Below, piece after piece: positions 56,063 to 64,000 of a stretch of DNA of 64,000 bases. This stretch comes from Variovorax boronicumulans. Lineage in GTDB: Bacteria; Pseudomonadota; Gammaproteobacteria; Burkholderiales; Burkholderiaceae_C. The stretch is from NCBI RefSeq assembly GCF_019352895.1, contig NZ_JAAAFX010000007.1:415132-479131 (forward strand), read 5' to 3'. The position numbers and the translations under genes are program-made. The notes beneath the pieces are model-generated. The model saw only the letters and a program-made list of their open reading frames with translations, had not been told where the DNA came from and searched no databases. How positions within the stretch are numbered: position 1 is the first letter of the stretch; the number at the start of each line of letters is the position of its first letter.

Positions 56063-56208
56063 GCGGCGGCACCGCGACGGGCCGGCGGCGCGCTGCGAGC
56101 GCATCGTCTTTGGCCTACTCCAGCTTCCGCGCTTGACGTCACCGGCGCTCGCACCGGCCGGGCCACAGTGGGCTTTCGCCTCCCACCCTGCCCTTGCCGG
56201 TCGCCGCC

Positions 56209-57348
56209 ATGAAGCCCCAACACCTGTTCGCCCTGTGCCGCAAGGCCGTCACGGCCTGGATCGACGATTTCGCGCCCAGCATGGGCGCGTCGATCGCCTA
56301 CTACACCGTGTTCTCGCTGGCGCCGCTGCTGGTGATCGTGATCGCCATCGCGGGCGCGGTGTTCGGCCGCGAGGCGGTGCAGGGCGAGATCGTCGCGCAG
56401 CTGCAGGGCCTGATTGGGCGCGACGGCGCGATCGCGGTCCAGGGGCTGATCAAGAGCGCCGACGCGCCCGCGCGCGGGCTGGTGGCGGGCGGCATCAGCA
56501 TCGTGGTGCTGCTGGTCGGCGCGACCACGGTGTTCGCCGAACTGCAGAGCGCGCTCGACCGCATCTGGCACGTGCCCGAGGCCGACAAGCCCAGCGGCGT
56601 GTGGGCGGTGCTGCGCGCGCGCGTACTGTCCTTCGGCCTGATCCTCGGGCTGGTGTTCCTGCTCATGGTTTCGCTGCTGGTCAGCGCCGGCGTGGCGGCC
56701 TTCGGCGGCTGGGCCGGCGGCCTGATGCCGGGCTGGGAGCTGCTGCTGCAGGGCCTCAACGTGCTGATCTCGCTGGCCATCACGACCGTGCTGTTCGCGA
56801 TGATCTTCAAGTTCATGCCCACCGCCGCGATCCGCTGGCGCGACGTCTGGGTCGGCGCGGTCGTGACGGCGGTGCTGTTCGAGGTCGGCAAGATGCTGAT
56901 CGGCCTGTACATCGGCAAGAGCGGCGTGGCCGAATCCTTTGCTGCCGCCGGCTCGCTGGTGGTGCTGCTGGCCTGGGTCTACTACGCGGCACAGATCTTC
57001 CTGCTGGGCGCCGAGTTCACCAAGGTCTATGCCGACGAGCACGGCTCGGTGGCCGGGGCCAAGGCGGTGGCCAGCACGCGTGCGACGGCCGCGGCGGCCG
57101 ATGCCGGCACCGATGCGGCGCCCGCGGCAGTGGCGGCCGGCGCCGTGGCGCCGAGCGCATCGACCGACGAGGCCACGCTCGCGCGCACCGCCGAGACACA
57201 GCGCCAGATTGCGCTCCGGCTGCAGAAGACCACCTCCGAACTGACGCGCCAAGTGGCGGTGCTCGCCATCGCGACGCTGGCCAGCGGCGTGGTCGCGCGC
57301 TGGCAGAAGCGGCAGCGCCGGGCTGCGCGGCAGGCGCGGCAGCGCTGA
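56209..57348 (+). CDS. YihY/BrkB family membrane protein
   Basis: A 379-residue protein with six membrane segments. The family's opening FAPSMGASIAYYTVFSLAPLL and the late FAAAGSLVVLLAWVYYAAQIF are clear. The C-terminal ~100 residues are soluble and Ala-rich. The family was once thought to be RNase BN, but that assignment was wrong; function is uncertain. ATG 56209 is chosen over the in-frame TTG 56194. Confidence 0.9.
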   Translation: MKPQHLFALCRKAVTAWIDDFAPSMGASIAYYTVFSLAPLLVIVIAIAGAVFGREAVQGEIVAQLQGLIGRDGAIAVQGLIKSADAPARGLVAGGISIVVLLVGATTVFAELQSALDRIWHVPEADKPSGVWAVLRARVLSFGLILGLVFLLMVSLLVSAGVAAFGGWAGGLMPGWELLLQGLNVLISLAITTVLFAMIFKFMPTAAIRWRDVWVGAVVTAVLFEVGKMLIGLYIGKSGVAESFAAAGSLVVLLAWVYYAAQIFLLGAEFTKVYADEHGSVAGAKAVASTRATAAAADAGTDAAPAAVAAGAVAPSASTDEATLARTAETQRQIALRLQKTTSELTRQVAVLAIATLASGVVARWQKRQRRAARQARQR

Positions 57349-57370
57349 AGCGCCTGCCGCGTGGGCAGGC

Positions 57371-58165
57371 TCAGGGCAGCGGCGTCTCCAGATGCTGCAC
57401 CGTGACCCGCATCTCGCCCATCTCCAGCGGTCCGTAGTTCGAGACGAAGGCCACGTCGGCCGCATCGCGGCCGTAGGCCACCACGATTCGCCCGCCCAGC
57501 GGCTGGGCCTGCGTGGCGTCGAAGGTGTACCAGCGCCCGTCGATGAAGGCCTCGAACCAGGCGTGCATGTCCATCGGATCGAGCGTGTGCAGGTAGCCCA
57601 CCACCATCCGGGCCGGGATCTTGAGCGCGCGCGTGAAGGCCACGCCCACGTGCGAGAAATCGCGGCACACGCCCGCGCCGTGCGCCAGCGTGTCGAGCGC
57701 GTCGGTGGTGGCGTCGCTCACGCCGTACTGGTAGACCAGGTTCGCGTGAATCCAGTGGCGGATCGCCTCCACCTGGTCGTAGCCGGGCGCGGCGTCGCCC
57801 ACGATCTCGAGCGCACGCGCCTCCATCTTGTCGGACGGGCAGTAGCGGCTTTGCAGCAGGTAGAGCAGCGCGTCGTCGGGCAGCCGGTCGATGGGCGTCG
57901 GCGGCGCACCGGGCGTGACGCGGATGTACTGCTCGGTCTCCATCACCATGTCGACCTCGATGCGCATCTCGCCTTCGGGAATGGTCAGGCGCTGGCACAG
58001 GTTGCCGTAGCTGTCGACGTACTCGGTGGTGCGCACCCAGGGCGAGAGCTCGTAGCGCTCGCTGATCATCCATTGCGCCAGGCCGCTGCGCGGGCGCAGC
58101 ATCGCGACCACGGGGCAATCGACCGCGGCCTGGACGGTCATGGTGCAGTTGGCTTGAAGCTTCAT
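57371..58165 (-). CDS. transglutaminase-like cysteine protease family protein
   Basis: A 264-residue protein with the transglutaminase-like triad: Cys in GAGVCRDFSHVGVA, His in MHAWFEAFIDG and Asp in YTFDATQA. The N-terminal beta domain (MKLQANCTMTVQ) is the bacterial transglutaminase N type. These are mostly peptidases; partners such as alpha-E proteins are not seen in the window. ATG 58165 starts the conserved domain; the frame is open further. Convergent with BrkB. Confidence 0.87.
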   Translation of the reverse strand: MKLQANCTMTVQAAVDCPVVAMLRPRSGLAQWMISERYELSPWVRTTEYVDSYGNLCQRLTIPEGEMRIEVDMVMETEQYIRVTPGAPPTPIDRLPDDALLYLLQSRYCPSDKMEARALEIVGDAAPGYDQVEAIRHWIHANLVYQYGVSDATTDALDTLAHGAGVCRDFSHVGVAFTRALKIPARMVVGYLHTLDPMDMHAWFEAFIDGRWYTFDATQAQPLGGRIVVAYGRDAADVAFVSNYGPLEMGEMRVTVQHLETPLP

Positions 58166-58251
58166 TCGTCGTCGATCGGTGGTGGGAGGAAGGGCCACAG
58201 CCTGCCACGCAGGCATGGCGCCCGCGTGACCGCCAAAGTCGACGAATGCGG

Positions 58252-60690
58252 TCAGACCCGCGGCGGATCGCTGTCGCGCGCCGTGTGCCGGTGCTGGCCC
58301 ACCGCGGCGATGAAGTCGGCCGTGGCGGCGGCGATGTGGGCGCTGTCGGCCAGGATCAGGCCCGGGTCGGCCGCGCCGTCGGGCAGGGTCAGCGGCACGC
58401 CGGCCTCGCTCAGCAGCGCCTGCGAGGCACCCAGCGCAAGGATGGTCTTGCAGTGGCGGTACTGGTCCTTGACGAAGTCCAGCGTGTGGGCGACCGCCGC
58501 CAGCGCCTCGGCCGCGCCTTCGCCGTCGGGCAGCACCAGCGCGTCGAACAGGAAGCCGGGGCTGTTTTCCATCGAGGCGTCGGCCTCGAAGACTTCGCCC
58601 GTGGCCGCGGTGAAGCGGCCCAGGCGCGGCCCGACCAGCCGCGGCACGGCGCCGGCATTGAACAGCGCGGCCTGCAGCGCCGTGAGCGAGGGACCGTCGA
58701 TGCCGTCGGCCACCAGCAGCGCGATCTTGCGCGAGCGGATGCCGCCGTCGCCGGGGCGCGCCATCAGCGAGAGCGCGGGCGAGCGCTCGACCTCGGGCGT
58801 CGCGGGCGTCTCCAGCGCGCGTGGCAGCGCCGGCGGCACCGCCATGCCCAGGCCGGCAGCGACCTGCGCCGCCAGCGCGGGCGAGGCGTTGACCAGGCCC
58901 GCGATCACGCGTTCGCGCACTGCGGGCACGGTCACCTTCGACAGCTCGAAGCGGAAGGCGGCCGCGATGTGGGCCTGCTCGACCGGCGTCTGGCTCTCGA
59001 AGAACAGCGTGGCCTGCGTGTAGTGGTCGGCGAACTTCTCGGGCTTGGCGCGCACCTTGTCGCTCGATGCCTGCGCATCGATGCGCTTGGCCACGCTGGT
59101 GAAGCCCTGCGCGGCGCCGGCCTGGAAGGGACAGCCTCCGGCCAGCGAGTTGGGCTCGTAGGCCACGCGGCCGCGGTGGATCGCCTGGCGATGCATGCCG
59201 TCGCGCTGGTTGTTGTGCACCGGCGCGATCGGCGCGTTGATCGGCAGCTCATGGAAGTTCGGGCCGCCGAGCCGGCTGATCTGCGTGTCGACGTAGGAGT
59301 GGATGCGCCCGGCCAGCAGCGGGTCGTTCGTGAAGTCCAGGCCCGGCACGATGTGCGCGGTGCAGAAGGCCACCTGCTCGGTCTCGGCGAAGAAGTTGTC
59401 GGGGTTGCGGTTGAGCACCATGCGGCCCACGATCTGCACCGGCACCAGCTCCTCCGGCACGATCTTGGTGGCGTCGAGGATGTCGAAGCTGAAGCCCTCG
59501 GCCTGTTCCTCGGTGAAGATCTGCAGGCCCAGTTCCCACTCGGGGTACTCGCCCGCGTCGATGGCTTCCCAGAGGTCGCGGCGATGGAAGTCCGGGTCAG
59601 CGCCCGAGATCTTCACCGCCTCGTCCCACACCAGCGAGTGCGTGCCCAGCTTGGGCTGCCAGTGGAACTTGACGAACACCGATTCGCCCGCTGCATTGAC
59701 CAGCCGGAAGGTGTGCACGCCGAAGCCCTGCATCATCCGGTAGCTGCGCGGGATCGCGCGGTCGCTCATCTGCCACATCAGCATGTGGGTGGATTCGGGC
59801 ATCAGGCCGACGAAGTCCCAGAAGGTGTCGTGGGCCGAGGCGGCCTGCGGCATGCCGTGGTGCGGCTCGGGCTTGACCGCGTGGACCAGGTCGGGGAACT
59901 TGATCGCGTCCTGGATGAAGAACACCGGCATGTTGTTGCCCACCAGGTCCCAGTTGCCCTCGTCGGTGTAGAACTTGACGGCGAAGCCGCGCACGTCGCG
60001 CGCCGTGTCCTTGGAGCCGCGCTCGCCGGCCACGGTCGAGAAGCGCACGAACACCGGCGTGACCTTGCCGGCCTCGGCGAACAGCGAGGCCTTGGTGTAT
60101 TCGGTCAGCGGTGCGTAGGCCTCGAAGAAGCCGTGGGCGCCCGATCCGCGCGCATGCACGATGCGCTCGGGGATGCGCTCGTGGTCGAAGTGCGTGATCT
60201 TCTCGCGCAGGATGAAGTCCTCGAGCAGCGCCGGCCCGCGCACGCCGGCCTTGAGCGAGTTCTGGTTGTCGGCCACCGGCACGCCCTGGTTGGTCGTGAG
60301 GCGCTGGCCGGCCGAATCGACGCGCACGCGGTCCAGCGTGTCGATGGTGGCGTTCACGCCTTCGGCCGCGACCGTGCCGGTCTTGTCCGAGGCGTTGGCC
60401 TCCGACAGCGTGCTGCCGCCGGGCAGGCGCGAGGCCGGTGTGGCGCTCAGGCCCGTGGGTGCCAACAGGGCGTTGGCTTCGCCGTGTTCGAGCGGCTTGT
60501 TGGTGTTGGCGGGGATCGCGGCCACCAGGGCCTGCGTGTCGGCGGCCCTCTGGGCGGGCAGGTCGCCGGGGGCGGCGTTCGGCGGCGCCGGATGGGCCGG
60601 TCCGCTGTCGGTGTTGCGTGCTGCAGCCTGGGCCGCAACCGCCGTGGCGGGATCGACGGGCGGGTGTGCGGGGGCGCGGGATTTGGCCAT
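58252..60690 (-). CDS. katE: large-subunit catalase, HPII type
   Basis: An 812-residue clade II heme catalase that removes hydrogen peroxide. The distal His is in [15 protein letters not shown], the Asn in [17 protein letters not shown], and the proximal heme Tyr in [14 protein letters not shown]. The C-terminal ~150 residues form the DJ-1/GATase-like domain ([15 protein letters not shown]), typical of large-subunit catalases. The Ala/Pro-rich N-terminal ~60 residues are variable. It is divergent from an Nramp transporter gene. Confidence 0.96.
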   Translation of the reverse strand: MAKSRAPAHPPVDPATAVAAQAAARNTDSGPAHPAPPNAAPGDLPAQRAADTQALVAAIPANTNKPLEHGEANALLAPTGLSATPASRLPGGSTLSEANASDKTGTVAAEGVNATIDTLDRVRVDSAGQRLTTNQGVPVADNQNSLKAGVRGPALLEDFILREKITHFDHERIPERIVHARGSGAHGFFEAYAPLTEYTKASLFAEAGKVTPVFVRFSTVAGERGSKDTARDVRGFAVKFYTDEGNWDLVGNNMPVFFIQDAIKFPDLVHAVKPEPHHGMPQAASAHDTFWDFVGLMPESTHMLMWQMSDRAIPRSYRMMQGFGVHTFRLVNAAGESVFVKFHWQPKLGTHSLVWDEAVKISGADPDFHRRDLWEAIDAGEYPEWELGLQIFTEEQAEGFSFDILDATKIVPEELVPVQIVGRMVLNRNPDNFFAETEQVAFCTAHIVPGLDFTNDPLLAGRIHSYVDTQISRLGGPNFHELPINAPIAPVHNNQRDGMHRQAIHRGRVAYEPNSLAGGCPFQAGAAQGFTSVAKRIDAQASSDKVRAKPEKFADHYTQATLFFESQTPVEQAHIAAAFRFELSKVTVPAVRERVIAGLVNASPALAAQVAAGLGMAVPPALPRALETPATPEVERSPALSLMARPGDGGIRSRKIALLVADGIDGPSLTALQAALFNAGAVPRLVGPRLGRFTAATGEVFEADASMENSPGFLFDALVLPDGEGAAEALAAVAHTLDFVKDQYRHCKTILALGASQALLSEAGVPLTLPDGAADPGLILADSAHIAAATADFIAAVGQHRHTARDSDPPRV

Positions 60691-60827
60691 GGCGGTCGGG
60701 CTCTCCGGGTGTATTCAGGTGGGGGGAGTGCCACGCTAGGCAGCGCCCCCGGCCCGACCTGTAGGACGCCACCCCCGCTTGCCACGGGTGCTGTCCCATG
60801 CGGCCGATGCGCCATGGCGGCGCGTCC

Positions 60828-60833
60828 TATCAT
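60828..60833 (+). promoter_or_regulatory. -10 element very close to the Nramp start (possibly leaderless)
   Basis: TATCAT is seven bases from ATG 60841, so the predicted transcription start falls at or just before the start codon. No Shine-Dalgarno is visible, consistent with a leaderless mRNA. A -35 was not convincingly found. Confidence 0.45.
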
Positions 60834-60840
60834 CCGACGC

Positions 60841-62157
60841 ATGTCCTTGCTGCCCCGCACCGCCACGGCGCCCTTCTGTCCCTCCGAAGTCAAGGGCAGC
60901 ATCGCCATCGATCCCGGCCTGCCCTTCCACCGCAAGCTCTGGCGCTACGCCGGCCCCGGGCTGCTGGTGTCGGTGGGCTACATGGACCCCGGCAACTGGG
61001 CCACCGACATCGAGGCCGGCTCCAAGTACGGCTACGGCCTGCTCTTCGTCGTGCTGCTGGCCAGCCTGGCGGCGATGCTGCTGCAGACGCTGTGCGTGCG
61101 GCTCGGGCTGGTGGCGCAGAAGGACCTGGCGCGCGCCTGCCGCGAGCACTATTCGCCGCGCGTCAACCGCTTCCTCTGGCTGGGCGCCGAACTGGCCATC
61201 GTGGCCTGCGACCTGGCCGAGGTGCTGGGCAGTGCGCTCGCACTGCACCTGCTGTTCGGCGTGTCGATTCCCGTCGGCATCGCGATCACCGCCTTCGACA
61301 CCCTGCTGGTGCTGGGCCTGCAGGGTGCGGGCTTCCGCCGGGTCGAGGCCATCGTGCTGGCGCTGGTGCTGACCATCGCGGGCTGCTTCGCGGTCGAGCT
61401 TGCGATCTCGCAGCCCAACTGGTTCGGCGTGGCGATGGGCTTCGGCCCCAGCCTCGCGCGGCTGCAGCAGCCCGGCGCGCTGTACCTGGCGATCGGCATC
61501 GTGGGCGCCACCGTGATGCCGCACAACCTCTACCTGCACTCGTCGATCGTCCAGACCCGGCTGCTCGACCACACCGAGGCGGCGCGGCGCGAGGCGCTGC
61601 GCTTCTGCACGCTGGACGCGGTGGTGTCGCTGTCGCTGGCGCTGCTGGTCAACGCCGCGATCATGGTGCTGGCGGCCAGCGCCTTCCACGCCACCGGCCA
61701 CCACGAGGTGGCCGACATCGAGGACGCCTACCACCTGATCGAACCGCTGGTGGGCAGCTCGCTGGCGGCCACGCTGTTCGGCATCGCGCTGCTGGCCTCG
61801 GGCCAGAGCTCGACCTTCACCGGCACCATCGCCGGCCAGATCATCATGGAAGGCTTCCTCGACCTGAAGATCCCCTGCTGGCAGCGCCGCCTGATCACGC
61901 GCGCGCTGGCGCTGGTGCCGGCCTACCTGGGCGTGCGCTGGTTCGGCGACGGCGGCATCGGCAAGATGCTGGTGCTCAGCCAGGTGGTGCTGAGCTTCCA
62001 GCTGCCCTTCGCGATCTGGCCGCTGGTGCGCTTCACCAGCGACCGCGCGCTGATGGGCGAACACGCCAACGGCCTCGTGATGAAGGCCTCGGCGTGGACG
62101 CTGTTCGCCGTGATCAGCGTCGCGAACGTGTGGCTCGTCGCCACCGTGCTCGGCTGA
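60841..62157 (+). CDS. mntH: Nramp family divalent metal transporter
   Basis: A 438-residue inner-membrane transporter with about 11 segments. The metal-site signature is in segment 1 (MDPGNWATDIEAG, Asp49 and Asn52), and segment 6 has VMPHNLYLHSS with Met226 and His228. These fit proton-coupled Mn2+/Fe2+ uptake; Mn specificity is inferred from the Nramp sequence type. It is divergent from katE, and Mn import plus catalase suggests a shared oxidative-stress role. The long open frame upstream of 60841 belongs to the shadow of katE. Confidence 0.9.
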   Translation: MSLLPRTATAPFCPSEVKGSIAIDPGLPFHRKLWRYAGPGLLVSVGYMDPGNWATDIEAGSKYGYGLLFVVLLASLAAMLLQTLCVRLGLVAQKDLARACREHYSPRVNRFLWLGAELAIVACDLAEVLGSALALHLLFGVSIPVGIAITAFDTLLVLGLQGAGFRRVEAIVLALVLTIAGCFAVELAISQPNWFGVAMGFGPSLARLQQPGALYLAIGIVGATVMPHNLYLHSSIVQTRLLDHTEAARREALRFCTLDAVVSLSLALLVNAAIMVLAASAFHATGHHEVADIEDAYHLIEPLVGSSLAATLFGIALLASGQSSTFTGTIAGQIIMEGFLDLKIPCWQRRLITRALALVPAYLGVRWFGDGGIGKMLVLSQVVLSFQLPFAIWPLVRFTSDRALMGEHANGLVMKASAWTLFAVISVANVWLVATVLG

Positions 62158-62177
62158 GCACGGCGGGCTTCACGGCC

Positions 62178-63374
62178 TCACTTCATCAGGTCGCTGAGGT
62201 TCACCGGCTTGATCTTGCCGCCTTCGACGGTGGCCACCAGCGGGTCGAGCAGCGTGCCGCCCGTGGCGTCCACGCCGCGGAAGTCGGCCGCGTTGACTTC
62301 CTTCGGCAGCTTGGTCATCGCCTCGCCGATCTTGGCGCGGATGGCCGTGGCGTCGGTGGTGGTGCCGGCCAGCTTCATGGCGCCGGCCAGGGCGTAGGTC
62401 ATCGCGTAGTTGTACGAGGACTCGGTGGTGGGCGCCTTGTCGGCACCATAGGCGGCGCGGTAGGCCGCGGCGAAGGTCTTGGCGCCGACGCGCACGTCGT
62501 CCGACACCGGCAGCACGCCGATCGAACCCTCGAGCGCGCCCAGGCCGTCCGTGACCTTGGCCATCTCGTCGAACTTGGCCTGGTCCATCACCAGGAAGCC
62601 GCCCTTGAAGCCCAGCTCGCGCGCCTGCTTGGCGACCAGCGCCGAGGGCTCGGACGGGCCGCCGATGAACAGCACGTCGGGCTTCTCGGCCAGCACGCGG
62701 CTCACGCCGCTGTAGAAGTCGGCCGAGCGGTTGTACGACATCGGGTTGTTCGACACCACGGTGCCGCCGGCCTTCTTCCAGGCCGGCTCGAACAGCGCGC
62801 TCCAGTTCTTCGCGTACTCGTGGTCGCCCGGCAGCATGCCGACCTTCTTGCCGAACTTGGCCATCTCGTAGCGTGTGAAGGGCTCGATGTAGCCGGCGAA
62901 GGTCGGCGGGATGCGGATCGTCAGCTTGTTGCCGGTCTCGGTGATCTTGGGCGTGCTGGAGTAGGCCAGCACGATGAACTTCTCCTGCTCGTTGAAGGCC
63001 TGCATCGCGTAGATGCCGCCCGAGTGCGGCACGAACACCGCCGGCGTCTGGTATTGCTGCACCAGGCGGCGCGAGTTGATCGCGGCCTCGGCCGGCGCGT
63101 ACTTGTCGTCGAGCGCGACCAGCTCGAGCTTGACCTTCTTGCCCGCCACCTCGAGGCCGGCGGCGTTGATCTCCTTCATGGCCATCTCGATGCCGTTGAC
63201 CACGTTCTTGCCGTAGAGCGCGGCGCCGCCCGAGAGCGGGCCGGTGAAGCCGATCTTGACCACGTCCTGGGCCGACGCGGCGCCAGCGCCGAGCGTGGCC
63301 AGCAGGGCCACGGCCAGCGGCAGGGCCGCCAGGCGACGGCGGGGCAGGCCAGCGGGGAAAATCTCGTTCTTCAT
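62178..63374 (-). CDS. branched-chain amino acid ABC transporter substrate-binding protein (LivK-like)
   Basis: A 398-residue periplasmic binding protein with a signal peptide ending AASAQD. The mature start VVKIGFTGPLSGGAALYGKN is the hallmark of the Leu/Ile/Val-binding type, and VFVPHSGGIYAMQ lies in the ligand cleft region. Many members bind aromatic or other carboxylates, so the true ligand is open. It follows the LivF-like ATPase by 29 bases in the same operon. Confidence 0.92.
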   Translation of the reverse strand: MKNEIFPAGLPRRRLAALPLAVALLATLGAGAASAQDVVKIGFTGPLSGGAALYGKNVVNGIEMAMKEINAAGLEVAGKKVKLELVALDDKYAPAEAAINSRRLVQQYQTPAVFVPHSGGIYAMQAFNEQEKFIVLAYSSTPKITETGNKLTIRIPPTFAGYIEPFTRYEMAKFGKKVGMLPGDHEYAKNWSALFEPAWKKAGGTVVSNNPMSYNRSADFYSGVSRVLAEKPDVLFIGGPSEPSALVAKQARELGFKGGFLVMDQAKFDEMAKVTDGLGALEGSIGVLPVSDDVRVGAKTFAAAYRAAYGADKAPTTESSYNYAMTYALAGAMKLAGTTTDATAIRAKIGEAMTKLPKEVNAADFRGVDATGGTLLDPLVATVEGGKIKPVNLSDLMK

Positions 63375-63403
63375 GGGTGTTGTCTCCGGTGTGAAAAAGA
63401 AAA

Positions 63404-64000
<597 letters not shown>

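Noticed and set aside
58246..60840. Long plus-strand extension upstream of the Nramp start
   Set aside because: Opposite katE with no transporter-like sequence; ATG 60841 begins the conserved Nramp protein.

Overview
The window is very GC-rich, densely coded DNA from a betaproteobacterium, most likely a Comamonadaceae member such as Variovorax or a close relative. That placement is inferred from gene content, not from rRNA. The cues are a Bug/TctC-type solute-binding protein, many LysR/TetR/AraC-regulated small catabolic units, an AtuA-family operon, a tkt-gap pair, and a LivK/LivF transporter. No rRNA, tRNA, IS element, prophage or CRISPR array was seen. The content is chromosomal and soil-generalist in character. 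Both ends of the window cut genes.

Region by region. (1) 1-3.5 kb: a polyamine-type operon with the tail of an unknown gene, a DUF350 membrane protein, a membrane-anchored aminopropyltransferase and a Tat/lipoprotein FAD oxidoreductase. Its expected partner SpeD lies 14.5 kb away at 17986-18378, beside a MurU-like nucleotidyltransferase. (2) 3.6-13.6 kb: a catabolic block with a secreted phytase/esterase-like protein, a PhzS-like flavin monooxygenase, a RutR-like TetR regulator, a secreted carboxylesterase coupled to an orphan NMT1-like binding protein, a divergent Rieske oxygenase plus reductase pair, and an AraC regulator. Two near-identical 18-bp operators lie in the divergent promoter. 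A decayed copy of the AraC gene lies just before the monooxygenase. (3) 13.7-21.6 kb: PepP aminopeptidase, an unrecognised large lipoprotein, MurU/SpeD, then transketolase and GAPDH with a clear terminator. (4) 21.6-30.8 kb: small oxygenase and VOC proteins with a divergent TetR; an MFS/Bug/AtuA operon under a divergent LysR; DUF1090, pirin, DUF3297 and 3-methyladenine glycosylase. (5) 30.8-36.7 kb: a complete RND efflux operon (adaptor, pump, outer-membrane channel). (6) 37-51.2 kb: amidase, cupin, GNAT, a membrane protein, a zinc ribbon, SlyD, a glycosyltransferase-like protein, metallophosphoesterase, DUF3606, GlgX, bestrophin, NmrA-like SDR with a divergent GlxA-type regulator, and an EamA exporter. 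(7) 51.3-54.5 kb: HIT, a MerR-ATPase fusion, NUDIX, a P-loop kinase and a tiny ORF with a strong terminator. (8) 54.5-64 kb: CYTH-CHAD, BrkB/YihY, transglutaminase, KatE catalase divergent from an Nramp transporter, and the start of a Liv branched-chain amino-acid ABC operon that runs off the right edge.

The items most worth following are the RutR-like regulator with its twin operators in the Rieske/esterase block, the AraC duplicate caught as a pseudogene, the MerR-ATPase fusion operon with its possible leader ORF, and the palindrome cluster at 43.3 kb. All functions are read from motifs and recalled family features; no database search was run.
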